A DNA stretch of 64,000 nucleotides from contig CM060175.1 in assembly GCA_030549775.1 (NCBI GenBank), positions 82,308,745 to 82,372,744 on the forward strand, read 5' to 3'. Every line of letters begins with the position of its first letter. Positions within the stretch are counted from its first letter, which is position 1. Shown here piece after piece: positions 24,800 to 37,664 of the stretch. This DNA is from Tamarix chinensis (lineage: Eukaryota > Streptophyta > Magnoliopsida > Caryophyllales > Tamaricaceae). The notes under the pieces were generated by a model, which saw nothing but the letters and a program-made list of their open reading frames with translations, had not been told where the DNA came from and did no database searches. Made by a program: the position numbers and the translations under genes.

Positions 24800-25549
24800 T
24801 AAGGATGTGCTTGGTATGGAGGAGACAGATAAAGGGAAGATGAATAAGGGAGAAATAATTAGGAGGGAATAGAAAAGGGAAGAAAGTTTTCCATGCTCTT
24901 TGGTGACAGATACAAGGGAATCTTTTCTTTATATTTGGTATTAGATGAACAACTTACTAAAGTAATATTTTAATATAATTTGCAATAATTATTTTAATAA
25001 CCTTTTTATTTTTATTTTTAATTATGTATGATAATATGTGTGTGTGTGTGTAATATACCTAATTTATTTTAATCACATGATAGAATTAATAGCAATTTGT
25101 TGTTAAATTTGAATAATTACTTTTTATTTATTACATATATAATATTTTAATTTTACTATTAATATAATAATAAAGTATAAAATTCAATATGCTAAAAATA
25201 ATCATTTATAAAATTATTCTACAACAAATGGATAATGGAAAATATAAAATATAAATAAAAGTATAATTTAACTTAGCCCATAAGTCTTGTACCATTTCCC
25301 GAGTAAATATAACTAGAAATAAAATTTGAAAAAATAAATAAATAAACCAATTATTTGAAATCTTCATCACTTTCTAATAGTTTCATGACATAAAACAAAG
25401 ATGAACCAAAAAACTTAACTCAACCTCGGCTTGTTAAGGTTTTTATGGGCTCGAATTCAATCAAACCAACATAAAATATCATCCAAGTGAGATCAAAGTA
25501 TATTGAAAATCATGATTAAAATTACACATAATCATATGCAATAGTAGTG

Positions 25550-25550
<1 letters not shown>

Positions 25551-25602
<52 letters not shown>
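25551..25602. repeat. (TAG)n microsatellite
   Basis: About 17 uninterrupted TAG/GTA triplets in AT-rich DNA. Confidence 0.95.
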
Positions 25603-25603
<1 letters not shown>

Positions 25604-28130
25604 ATAAATAGTTCAAATGCCAATGAGCTCAAATCATAAACTACATATTGAGTATATTTGTATTTCTTTGATCGCCGGAGCTTCAAAATATCTACAATCT
25701 GAAATAAAACAACAATTCAAATAAGTGTATATCATATCATTATAAGGCAATGGATCAACCTTTTTAATCTTAAGTTACTGGCACACAAAGTTTTAAAACT
25801 ATTAACTTTTTCAAATTTTGAAATGAAGGTCAAATTAAACTGCTTGTATATCGATCATCCTAAGAAGCAGGCCAAGTAAGTTCCAAAACCCCTAAATTTT
25901 TAGGAATTTAAAATGAAGATAAAATTAACAAGCATGTACATCGATCATCCCAAGGAGTAAGGTGAGCAAGTTATGAAACCTCCAACTTCTTTAAAATCAC
26001 CTGCATCCTCTAAGAACATCATAAGAGTAATTCCATTTAATATTGTTGTGGGAAGTGGATCATCTACACATGAATGAAGACATTGAAAAATAAAAGGTCC
26101 AACAATAGGAGTTGTAATCTCAAAATTAATCCTAAATGCCACCCACTGATGAAAGATATGTTTTAAAACTAAACTTTAGAACTTTTTTCCCCTTCCATGC
26201 TTTCCTATTAACTACTATCTATTACGCCAAACTGCTCTACTTGTATGCCTCTCTCTATTAAAATAACTAAACTTTTCAATTTATCCTTGTGTTTAACAGA
26301 TAAAAAGGAAGAACCAATTTCTCCACCATCTATTGCAAAAGTACCAAAATATTATGTTCTTATATCAATGAGTCTACCTACTATTATTCAAGGTTTGGTA
26401 TTATTTCATTGATTTTTTCCATCTCAACCATGTCCAAAATGGTTTCGTTGGCTAATGTAATCTATCATTGACACGTGATGGTGAAGAGTGAGAAAGAAGA
26501 ATCAAAGGTAGAGGATCATAAACCTAATATTAGAGCTAGTTTTGTACCAAGACCACATGTCGTCTTATCCAGTCTAGGTAAATTATTCTCCTTTCATTTC
26601 TACCCTTTGATATACTTTTCTCATAAAATAATAGATATCAAGAAACAATAATCAGAAAACAATGTATCTTTTAACTGTCAATGATAATCATTAAGATAAT
26701 CAAAAGTGAAATTTACTACTTATATTATGAACCATTAGAAAGATAAGCTCTGTAACTTCCAAAAGAAGTTGCAACTGATGCTTAATTATAAGTATTCCCC
26801 GCTGGGTTCTTACTTGCAAAATCCCATAACTTATCTCATGCTTCTATAGCTAATTTGACACTCTTCTTACTCTTCTTCTTTAATGGTTATTCAACTTAAC
26901 AAAAACCCGAGAAGAGTAGCCTTTAAAGAAGAAAGATATGATTATCATTCATGACTTAAATTGGTGAAATTCAATAAGGTTATAAGCACAAAGTAACTAG
27001 ATCAAGACCATCCAACCAACCAACCTAATAAGATGAAGTCACCAATATATTTGCCACAACCTCTAGAAATTTCAAGTGAATATGCAAAAATCATTCAACA
27101 TTAATGATCAATTAAATTGATAATGTTATGGTCATGTAATATTTACATCACTAATAATATAAATGGCCATAAACTTTCAGCTCAATGGAATCCTAAATCA
27201 CATTTAGGAACTATAAATAACATGTAATTAGAGTTTCTGAGAAAATAAGCATTGTCACACCATTATACTAATAGCTAACACAAAGGGTAGAAGCTAAATA
27301 GATAAGAGAAAAAACACAAGCCACAAGCTAACAAAAAAAAAGAACTATACTACTAGAAAAGGCAAGGTGGAGAAACCAACAATAATTATACACCAAAAAA
27401 TAATACCACCAGGAAATACACCCAAATATCAGCAACAAACCACAATCAACAAGAAACTCTCCAAACCTACAAAAAAAATATATAACTCCAAATAGAAAGG
27501 TATAGACAAACAAGCCACCCAACATGCTCTTGCAAAATAATAGTACCAATAAACACAACCACCCAAAATCATCACAAGAAACCACCTATTTGGGCATGCC
27601 AGAAGCACCAACAACAAATTTTCTTTAACCAATGCAACATAAGGTGTAAACTATGTAAAATTTAGTTCAAAAACATACATAGCTCCTTTGTTGTGATAGG
27701 AATAATTCTCTCAATTATGTGAAATATTCATACATAATCAAGCCCTAAATAATTATAAATCAAGTAAAAAATAATTTAATGTGAATAAGAAAAATAATTT
27801 AGAAGCTAGCATACATCTAACAAAAGTTAGTAAACTAGAACTTTACACTAATTTCTCTACCATAATTTTAAAAACTTGTCTCTTATTTTCTAATTATTCT
27901 AATATAATTTGATACCAACATGTTGAAGTAGAATGCATTCTCATGATTTTGAATTTGAGGACTAATAGTTGCTAGGATAAGTAATGGAATAGAAGGTTGG
28001 ATAAGGTTCTGCACATCTTCTAATCTTCTTCATTTGATATCTCAATCTGGAGCTCGCATAGTTGGTGGTCACAAAAAATCATTTCTTAATTAAAATAAAA
28101 ATAAATCTATGCGAAACAATGAATTGAAGT

Positions 28131-28201
28131 TATAGCAACACAAAAGTATTAAGGATAGAGAAGAGATAGCAACACAAAAGTATTAAGGATAGAGAAGAGA
28201 T
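28131..28201. repeat. 34-bp perfect tandem duplication
   Basis: The unit ATAGCAACACAAAAGTATTA plus AGGATAGAGAAGAG occurs twice in tandem without visible difference, suggesting a recent slippage or repair event. Confidence 0.9.
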
Positions 28202-28924
28202 ATTAAATTACCTTATAAGGAAGTTAGAGAACCAATTAATAAGGGGAATCATAATCTACTTCATTGATGATAATATGAGGAAAGAAGAAAAATAATTTGT
28301 CAGTGTAGATAAAAAAAATTATTAGAGAAGAGAGGAGGCAAGATATGGCAAATGACATTGAACTAAAGAGATGTTGAGAAGGGTTGTCAAGGAGGTTGAG
28401 CAAAGTCAAAGGAGAAGTCGGGTGAAATTTTTATTTTGCCCCGGACTTTATTACCTTGGAGGAGAGATGAGAAATCTTTCTCCCTCACACTATAGAAATT
28501 ATTTACCCCAATAATAATAAGTAGTTATTATTTAGAAAACAAAAACTTACTAAGTAGAAAAATATTTAACAATAAATACCAAATATACCCTCATTCTTTA
28601 ACCAAACCAAACCACCTCAGCTTACTCTTTCCATTCTCATTGTTCGCCGCTCCCTTCTTTCTCTTCATAGATTTCATCTCTCTCCTATCCTCCTTCCCTT
28701 ATCTTATTCAATCTCTTCCTTATTTGGATCTCTTTCCCTTTCCTTTCCAATTTTAGATCTAAAAACCAAGCACGCCAAACTAAGACATGAAGGTATTAAT
28801 TTTGCTTATTTTTTTATGTTAAGGAACAAAGACATCAGAAGAAGAGATTAAACAAATTAGTGGGCATGCATGGGGAAAAACATCGGTTGCCTCATTGCTC
28901 TCATCCGGTGCTTGGTGCCATAGA

Positions 28925-29045
28925 TACCCTTTATGGAAATGGTAAATGGTGTAGTTGCTAACCCCATGGAAGCGGCAAGTGATGCTAGTGCTACCCCTAT
29001 GAGAATGGAAAATGATCTTGTTGATACCCCATGGGAGTGGCAAGA
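28925..29045 (+). repeat. 33-bp degenerate tandem repeat with open frame
   Basis: About four units with CCCCATGGNAGCGGCAAGTG and variants, period near 33 bp. One plus frame reads repeated 11-residue units (NPMEAASDASA, TPMRMENDLVD, TPWEWQEMSLS). Surrounding frames contain stops and no known domain. It may be a fragment of a repeat-containing protein gene in a dead transposon; I cannot name it. Confidence 0.45.
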
Positions 29046-29739
29046 GATGTCGTTGTCTATATTTATGTTGTGTTATTTTATGACTGAGACTAACCTAGTT
29101 TATTAGGTTTATTAAATCTATGTTTTTCTTAGGTTGGATTATTTTATATATAATAGGGTTGTTGTTCATAAAGGCTTTTTAGAACTATTATTGAGTTTGT
29201 TATAGCAATAGAATTATACTAAATTTTGATAGTTTATTGCATGCAACCTTAAGTAGCAATTAGTGTTAATCTATATTTACTCTATGAATGTCTAGTTGTT
29301 ATTTTAGCTATTATAGATAGAGGATTTGTTTATTAGATTATAAAAATTTTCTTAAATATTTTTTAAGATGCTTATAAAATAAATTAAACCTTATTGTGGA
29401 CATTTGTGTAAAATGCAATAGATTAATAACCTTTTTGTTTATAAAGGTGTGTGTGTGTATCTTTGGCTATCATAATATGGGTCAATGACATAATATCTAA
29501 GGCTTACATTACTTTAACCTATGTGTTTACTTTTTATTTCTATCATGACTATTTACCTAATACTCATGTACTTAATTATAATTGACATAATTTTACTATT
29601 AAAATTCAAATGTGTTATAGACAGAACAAAGTACTAGATAGGATAGAGGGTTATCCTATTACCACTTCCTCACCGTATAATAGAAATGCTACAAAATAAC
29701 CTACTTTAATGTCTCATATGAGAAATCATGGAAAAACTT

Positions 29740-30067
29740 TGGGTAGAAGGCTATGATGAGGTAAAAAACCTACCCAAAAAGAACCAAAAGAAGCTCCAAA
29801 ACAATAAGAATATGAAGAAGCTTTATAACAACCAAGTTCTGGACATCGGACTCCTACCATTCCAACATTTGTGGACTATGTAGGTTATTTAGCATTTATG
29901 GCTGATGTAGACATTTCGAGGTATGATGTATTTCCATCATCTATGGAATATGTATATTTCCTTATATCAATGACACTAACTCACATGGTTGTGTCATCAT
30001 CTTTAGCACACACAACCGTTATGGGTGTATCTAGATCATTATTGGATTTTCCAACATCCTTAATGGT
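29740..30067 (+). pseudogene. decayed coding tail, possibly of a plant-mobile-domain protein
   Basis: One plus frame from the ATG at about 29740 reads MRNHGKTLGRRL, two stops, GKKPTQKEPKEAPKQ, stop, then EYEEAL, stop, QPSSGHRTPTIPTFVDYVG and on to 30067. Except for the stops (TGA TGA, TAA, TAA) it is a coherent basic, then Glu-rich, then Pro/Ser-rich tail. Such tails follow the plant mobile domain (PMD, MAIN-like) in transposon-carried genes, so a PMD relative is a possible identity, not a demonstrated one. The TAA stops fit Gln to stop by C-to-T change. It lies upstream of, and is separate from, the PMD pseudogene at 39006. Confidence 0.35.
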
Positions 30068-30068
30068 G

Positions 30069-31640
30069 TGTTGTCATAGATACACCAAATTAAATCCTAA
30101 AAAAACACACAAATAGTAAGTAGTGAGTAGGGATTAATCCCATGAAGACTATGATCTAATTTGTAATTTCTATTATCATATAAATTTTCTCAGTTATTGA
30201 ATCAGTAAAACTAATAACTAATAATGACAAGAATAAAAACTAGCACTCAACATAATAATTGAATAATAATAATGGGATAATAGGGATTAAAAGACATATT
30301 CAGTATAAGGATATCAAGTGATTGTCGAATAAAATAGTTATGTAGTATTTCTAATGTTAACTTAAAGAAGCTCACACACATCCGCTTCCTAACATCCCCT
30401 TTTGTAAATAAACCAAGGTTTGCTTATGATTTATTGTCTAACCCATTAATAACTAGGATAAGATCTCTAGATTTAATTAATAGTAGCATTAACGATTAGG
30501 GAGCATCTAACTATAACCATAATTATAGTATGATCAAATTATGTAATTCTGAAGGTTAATAAACATGGATTAAATCAATGACTTATTTTCTAATTACGCG
30601 TTTATACGTTAACAATGATAGATTAACTATACTATCCTAGCATATGATTACCACTCAAATTAACCAGGTGGCCAATCTAGATAATAAAGTCCTAATCTTA
30701 GATCTATGATCATTAAACTTGGTTTATTAATCTAACAAAAATACACATAACAATTAATTCTAATTCACATCCGTGATTAACTATCCCGTACCGTTAAATT
30801 ATCCTCCTTCCCCATACTAATCTAGCCTAGCATATTAATAAAACTAGAAAATGCATAATTTAAATACATAAAAATCCTAACTTTGATAAACATAGAGAAA
30901 CAAAATAACAAATATTAAATTAAACTACACAAAATCACAAACTCAATTAAATAAATGAATAATGGGAATTGTATTAAACACAATAATAAGTATGAAATAA
31001 ATAAATGAACAAAGGAAAGAAAGAAATTAGGAGATTGTAGAACCATGAACACTGTATGATCTTCAATCCTTCAATTACAAGAACTAACTAAATAAATATA
31101 ACAAAAGAACCCTAATGGTTTAGAAATAATGAAAACAAAGTCGAAGTTCTAATGGTGGTGCTCTTTAATCTTCTGTTTGACCTAATATATGTTATATATA
31201 TAGACAAAATGATATACAAACCAGATCCAAAATATGTCAAAAATACGATCTATATTAGTAAATATGAGGTGCCCGTATTTTAGTTCTATCATTATGAACG
31301 CGAGATGAATTAATGGAGCACATGGGGGTGAGAATTAAGAAAACATAGGTTATATTTCCATAAATACGGAAACCCCATATTTCTAGTCTCTTCATGATCT
31401 TCTCTTGATTTTTCTTTTAGGTTCTTGCATGATAATACATCCAAATTTTCATTACTCCAAGCTTGCTTCTCGTATTGTACTTCTTTTCCTTAGTTATTAG
31501 ACCAAATTTCCTTGAGTTCATCTTTTCCTATAAAACTTGGCTGATAGAGAGAACTCAAATAAAATGGTGAAAATGTCATAATAAATAGAATAAGCTAGGC
31601 CAAGATACATCAAATAATTCCATAAAGTGTGCACCTATCA
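30069..31640. mobile_element. unclassified TG...CA-bounded AT-rich segment
   Basis: It starts TGTTGTCATAGATACACCAA and ends GTGCACCTATCA, just where the coherent frame of 29740-30067 is lost. The interior is AT-rich without coding motifs. The TG...CA ends would suit an LTR or solo LTR, but the flanks do not match as a TSD (TGGTG against CTCAA), so the boundaries are tentative. Confidence 0.3.
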
Positions 31641-31673
31641 CTCAACCTACATAACTTATCATCCATCCTCCTT

Positions 31674-31676
<3 letters not shown>

Positions 31677-31710
<34 letters not shown>
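31677..31710. repeat. (AT)n microsatellite
   Basis: About 17 AT units at the junction between the segment above and the putative leader of I-5; such runs often mark repair junctions. Confidence 0.95.
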
Positions 31711-31711
<1 letters not shown>

Positions 31712-31714
<3 letters not shown>

Positions 31715-31869
31715 AAGATGGGGATAATGGTGGTGATAATGGCAATGATGATAAAGATGCTAGTGAAGATGAAAGATGTATATAATTGAAGGATGAATGA
31801 TATTTTCTTGGGACATGTCCCAAAGGTTCAATGATTCCTAATTTGATCCCAAGTTTTAGTGCTCATACC
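31712..31869 (-). other. possible primer-binding site and leader of the I-5 retroelement
   Basis: On the minus strand, the bases directly after the I-5 3' end read GGTATGAGCACTAAAACTTG. Plant Ty3/gypsy elements commonly have TGGTATCAGAGC there (initiator Met tRNA primer). The match is GGTAT, then GAGC with CA missing. The following minus-strand text (GAACC then TTTGGGACATGTCCC, then a CAT/ATC-rich stretch) resembles a non-coding leader and is lost at the (AT)n run. An alternative reading is an acidic plus-strand coding tail (DEDGDNGGDNGNDDKD). If this is a leader, I-5 is a 5' LTR with a deleted interior rather than a solo LTR. Confidence 0.4.
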
Positions 31870-33867
31870 TATAACACCCCAAATATTACTACTAAAAAAT
31901 TTTGATTTAGAGTGGAAGCATATTATCAAAATATTTGGTGTTACCACTGTAATTAACATAAGTCTATTTTACCATACCATCCTTACATCAATCACAAGGA
32001 AAAACCATTCATAGTAAAATAAAGTAATTAGAAAGGAGAGAAACTCTATAAATACAAATATAAGTTTGGAGGTTAACTCAAAAATATAGTAACAAAATAT
32101 AACAAAAAGGATATTATGGATTGAAGAGTCCAAAAGGTAACCGAGTAAAACATCATCCGCATATCATGAATCTTCACCCAAATACCCAATATAGATAAAA
32201 GTCACTCATCCACACACAATGCATCAAAAGTAGCAAAATCATCTAGTTGATCCTTAAAGACTTACACAAAAGTATCAAAGTCCTCTGCTCATGGGAATGA
32301 ACAGCACCTAAAAAAGGGGTGGTCGGTACACTATGTACTAAGTAAAATAACAATACTATCAAGTTAGGAACATAGTTAAATACACACATGCGTAGTAGAG
32401 AATAAGTACACATGCGATACACATAAGACATCACAAGATAAGGAATGATACAAACATTTTTATTAGATATAACATTTTTGTATTATTTTATTTATGTTGT
32501 GTTCAAGGACCCCAATATTCTTAAATCAGTGGAATATTATAAAGCACCCCTCAAAGATAATACACCTGAGCCACTATTATCATCTAGTGGAACTAATCCA
32601 ACACCTTTTAAGGTAGAACGCTCTTGAGCCACTATTCTTAATAAACCATGGAGTTGTTTGAAGCAACTCTTAGGGATGACACGCCTGAGCCCCTATTATC
32701 ATTTGGTGTAACAAACCTAACACCTCGGTCATGACTCATGTATTCTTCCACTTTAAGTTATTAGTATATTATCCATTAGGTTACTTATCCCAAATCATAT
32801 TCTTATTCATGATGAATATGGGCCCCTAATATTCTTAATCCAGTGGAATAGACTAAAGTACCTCTTAGGGACAACACACTTGAGCCACTTTTATCATCTA
32901 GTGGAACATATCCATAAAATACCACGACCTAACTCACGTGATATTTTACTTTAAATTATTCATATTTCATTCATGAATTATTTGATAAGTACATAACATG
33001 TTTAGAGCATTTAAGGCACATCACAAGATCATAAGGTCAATTATAAGGGTTAAGACCCTTATATCCCCCAAAATCCTAATTTTACACTTTTATCATAACT
33101 TTTCTCCTGTTACTCTTTTAACCACCAAAATTAGTACATGTTCCTAAAATATTATCATTATCAACATTCTTGAATTTCAAGGCGTAACTCTAAGTTCCTA
33201 CACATGTGATAATAGCCCTATCTCAAAAGTTACTATTTTTGGACTTATAAACCCTATTTTTACAAATCTATCGAAACTTTTTCCATAGGGCTCAAAATAT
33301 TACCAAATTTAATATAAATTCCTAGAATACTAATATTAATGATGCATTTGAATTCTGTGGTCTAAATCTACTGTTTTATACATGTTATAATATCCTTCTC
33401 ATTTTAGAGTTACTACTCATAAATCAACAATTTGTCATCCTTTATTAAACTTAGGTCATTCACAACTACTCTAAGGACTTCATATAAGTTCCTTAGAATA
33501 TTTTGGACAATACAACACCTTAAAATACCAATTCTCTTATTTAACCCACGTTGACCAAAATGCCCTTATCGCTAATAAAAATTCTTATTTCATGCAAATC
33601 TTATATGTTTGGTAACATTATCCTCCAATCCACATTTTTCTCCATATACCTTATCATGATCATTTCACATTCATTATATCATTAGTAAACCCATAATACC
33701 ACCATATTTCACATCGAGGGATTTTCTACATAAAATAACAATATTGCATAATCTTTACTTACTCATTTTCTATTATCTAGATATCAAACGCATGGCATAT
33801 CATTAACAACATATATTAATTAACATAATAACATCAACATGGTATTATACAAAAACATATCTAACTG
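31870..33867 (-). mobile_element. LTR-like element I-5, 3' part (inverted)
   Basis: Minus-strand 3' end GGGGTGTTATA at 31870. It contains a degenerate terminal stem, the TCGGTACACTATGTACTA palindrome (32323-32340) and the motif array (about 32565-32930, reading GAGCCACTATTATCATCTAG on plus). It is more diverged than the other family I copies. Cut at 33867 by II-2 and resumed at 37665. The outer flanks ATACC (31865-31869) and ATTCT (38893-38897) do not form a TSD. Confidence 0.65.
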
Positions 33868-36800
33868 TGTAACACCCCCATTTTTACTGCTAAAATTTTT
33901 TCGTTTTGCGGAAGCGATAATTACAAAACCAAAGGGTGTTACCGCCACACTCGGTATAAGTCTGGCATCCTCTACCGCTCTTATACTGAGTGCTAAGGCT
34001 AAAATATTACTTTACTTAAATAACATTAAAACAAAGGCAAGATAGAATTTCATTACAACTACATTGTCCCGAATAAATACAAAAAGATCAGGCAAGAGTT
34101 GTAATGTAACAAAAGAGAAATAGCAGGGGACTTAAGAGTCCAAGGAATATCCGGACCAAAAGAAGTCGAGGCGAACACCGGATAGTCCTAACTCTCAACC
34201 CTCTATTTGAAGTCGTCAGACCCTACCCTCAAAGTGATCCTGCAAGGTAAAGACTGCCCATGGAATAGGCAGGGGACCATGAAACGGAACACGTCAGTAC
34301 TACGGTACTGAATAACCCTTTATACCAAACTAATATGAGAAACTAGCATGGAACACATGAAAGGCATACGATTAACAGGTACAAGACATTTAAGTATTCA
34401 TACGAGGATTGATATACAATAATCATTTAGGCAATCAAATTATATTAAAGCCACATGCTACTCATTTTCATTTGTCTAAAACAACCGACAGCTTACCAGA
34501 CTAACATGCCAAAGGTATTCTCAGAAGTAATGATTAGAACCTAAACTCCAGCATAACAATTATAACATCAGTAGCATGACTCATATCTCAGCATAACTCC
34601 CAACCAAATTAATAACATCACAAGTGTATTCACAGGTAAGCTATAACATAATCCACAACATCAAAAGTATACTTACAGGTAGAATATGATAAAATACATA
34701 ACATCACTTGGGTACTTACAGACACAGAACAATAATATCTGTAATCTCACAGGTACACTTACAGGTACAGTAAATTAAAATACAAAACATCAACGGTATA
34801 TTTACAGATATAGTATAATAATATACATAACATCACAAGCATACTTATAAACATAATACCCACACAGGTAGGCTCGCAGGCTACTACTTAAACCATAGGT
34901 AGGCACAGCGGCCACTACCAAAACAATCCAATATCCAATAATAATCCTTCAAATCAAAACACATTATTTCTATTTTTATTTACTCGAGGGGGATACAATA
35001 ATAACCCGGAGACATAACAGTACACCGGTCATACCGGCGCACAAGGCAACACGATACCCTCCAACCATCCAACCCAGAGGCATAACAACACTCTGGTCAT
35101 ACTGATGCACAAGGCACACAGTACCCTCCTCACCTCGGACACCTAATCCTTAAGTATCGATACCCCCTATAGGGACCGTAGCTCACCTATAGAGTAGACT
35201 AGGGCCTTATTGGGGCACAACCGGCACACCAGAAACCCAAACAAATCGAGGACTCCTACCTCGTCTCTAGGATAGATACTCCTAGAGAGAAACCATTCCC
35301 AAACTTGAGGTCTTTCACTTTACGTATTAGTATTTTTATAAAGTGATCACAAATAACACATATTCCACATTTATTCTCATTTCCATACTTATTCATTTTC
35401 CCTTTATTTCCAATTATCCAAGTCAACTCTACGGTCAACGGTATAAAGAAAAGTCAAAATCAATACTAAGGTCAACCTACCCAAAAGTCTAAGGCCATCA
35501 TATATCCAATTATTCACATTTGGGCAAAAGGCCGAAAATGACTAAACTGCCCTTGAAGCTAATAATTATCAGTTTAGTATCCATTTAAATACTAAGTCTA
35601 TCTTATTTATTAATATATCATGAAAAGGCTAAAATGAATAATCTAATTATTTATTATATAATTTAAATCATCAATCATGTAAAAAGTCCATTTTGCTCCT
35701 ACATAGATTTCGGCATATGAAACTCTATCATAAACTTTTGAAACGTACAAAACACATGATCATAAAATCAACAACAGATAATACATGTTAGACATGATTT
35801 TTCAGGATAAATATCATATTACACAAAAATGACTAAATTGCCCTTAGGGCACACATTCCTAATAATTATTCCACAATTATATCTAAACATGCTAAACTAA
35901 TAAATATATACATAATTATCATACCAAACATTCTCCCGTCATTAAAATTATTTTTAAGACATACTTTTATACCCGAAATATTTTATATCAGATAACATGC
36001 CCGTTTTTATCCTTTTTCATAATAATAATAATTAACACATAATTATATTGAAATAAATCATGATAAAAATATTTCATACACCAAAAATCCTAATGTATTA
36101 TCACACAATTTTTATCATTTTAGTAGAGTATAACGGTTACCTGAAATCCAGCAAAAACGTAAAATTAGCGGTATCCACTAAAATGTATTAGGTCCTGCAA
36201 TTTAAACTTTCGTACCTAAAAATAATACCACAAATACAGAATTAATATCTATCAAATAAAATAATAATTATAGTATAAAAATATTTATTTTTCTAAAATG
36301 ACCAAAAAACCCTTACAATTAATATTGGTACCAAAATTTATTAACACACTACGCAACTCACGCTCGAGGGGAAAGGGGGCACGACCGAATGGGCGAGAGG
36401 GTCGGGCAAGGCTGCGAGGTAGGGGAAGGAGGGGACGGCAGGGCTGGTGGTCGGTGGAGCTGGTGGCTGGCCGGCGGTGGAGGATGGCTAGTTGGCTGCG
36501 GAAAGGAGGCTGGCTGCGACGGGCGGTGGGTGCTGCTCGACGTGGTTTAGCCGAGAGAAAAAAAAGAGGGGGGCTGTTGGTGGTGCTGTGGCTGCTGGGG
36601 CTGCTGGACGACGGTGGTGGACGCTGGTGGGCTGGCGGGAGAGTGGTGTTGCTGGGCTACTGGCTGCGACGGGGGAGGGCGACGGGCTTGGGAAGCTGGG
36701 CGACGGGGGAAAGGGTCGGGGTGGCTGCGAAGGCAAGAAACAGAGGGCAGTTGGGTGACGGGTGGCGACGCTGCTCGTGGTGGCTGCAGAAAAAAAAAAT

Positions 36801-37659
36801 TGGAGGAGGTGGCAGGGAGGTTGGGCGCTGGAGCTGCTGGTGCTGGCGTGGTGGTGCTGCGATGGTTTGGTGTTGTGCTGCAGGGTTTGGGTTCGGGGTT
36901 GGAGGTGCGTGAGAGGGTGGCTGCATGGGCTGTTTGGTTGGGAAAACTGGGCAAAGAGAAGAGAGGGAAGGAGGATGGAAAGGGATGGGAAAATGGACGA
37001 TGGGAATGGTTGAGTGTTGAATGAAATAGGAGGGAGTTGGGAGAGGAACAGTGCGTCGTGTGTGTGCGTCGTTTTCTGCCGAAAGTGTGTGCGTGAAATG
37101 GGAGACTGTTTGGGATAGAGTGTGCGAGGGTGTGGCGTGTATATATGTGTATAATATGCAGAGAGTGTAAGAGTGTGTAACTATGGCGTGAGTATCTGTA
37201 TATAAATGTACGGACGGAGATAGGAAAATATTCCGAAGAAATGTTCAGATAAGGCTTAGAGTAGAGTTTATTTATTTAGTTGAAATTTTAATTTAGGTAG
37301 ATTAAAAATATCAGATATAAATAAAGTTCGGGAAAAATTATTAGAATTTGGGTAAGTAAAAAAAATAGTCGGAAAGAGTAAAATAATCAAGAATAATTGT
37401 TAGGAAATTATTTTTGGTTACGGATCAAAAGATTATTAATAAAATAATTTAAAATAAGATTTACGGGTGAAACTAGGATTAAAATAAAGAATCGGTTTCT
37501 ATCAACTTTCTAGCCTAATTATTTTTATATTTAAGTCGTCGAAATAATAATAATAATAATAATAATACGTTTAATACTAAACCTCCTAAATTAATAATTA
37601 TTACTAATCATACATAATTACTAATTTTAATTAGGATTTCCTAAAAATGGGGTATTACA
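33868..37659 (-). mobile_element. complete LTR-like element II-2 nested in I-5
   Basis: On the minus strand it begins TGTAATACCCCATTTTTAGG (37659 leftwards) and ends GGGGGTGTTACA at 33868 (3792 bp), with near-perfect 5-bp flanks AACTG (33863-33867) and AACAG (37660-37664). Its start matches II-1. It has a G-rich segment on plus (36360-37150; C-rich on its own strand), a repeat region with CCGGTCATACCGGCGCAC (about 35000-35250), a TCAGTAC...GTACTGA palindrome (34293-34311) and the terminal stem (33945-34000). The long plus-strand open frame 36298-36912 is Gly/Trp/Arg-rich and overlaps other open frames on both strands; I judge it compositional. Confidence 0.8.
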
Positions 37660-37664
37660 AACAG

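Larger units (their letters stand above)
24803..28780. mobile_element. candidate TIR element (Harbinger/Tourist-like ends)
   Basis: The left boundary reads TAA then GGATGTGCTTGGTA; the right boundary reads ACCAAGCACGCCAAAC then TAA. The ends share the inverted word GTGCTTGGT, and both are followed inward by purine-rich (left) or pyrimidine-rich (right) stretches of similar content. Plant PIF/Harbinger elements often have GGGCGTGTTTGGT-like ends and a 3-bp TWA duplication, hence the suggestion. The TIRs are imperfect and no transposase domain is recognised in the 4 kb interior, so this may be two unrelated ends. Confidence 0.35.

Noticed and set aside
27328..27632. Hydrophobic minus-strand frames resembling membrane proteins
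   Set aside because: Two overlapping frames with Phe/Leu/Cys/Tyr bias in AT-rich DNA, no family resemblance.
36298..36912. 204-codon Gly/Trp/Arg-rich plus frame
   Set aside because: Sits in the C-rich module of II-2 read on the wrong strand, with at least three other overlapping open frames.
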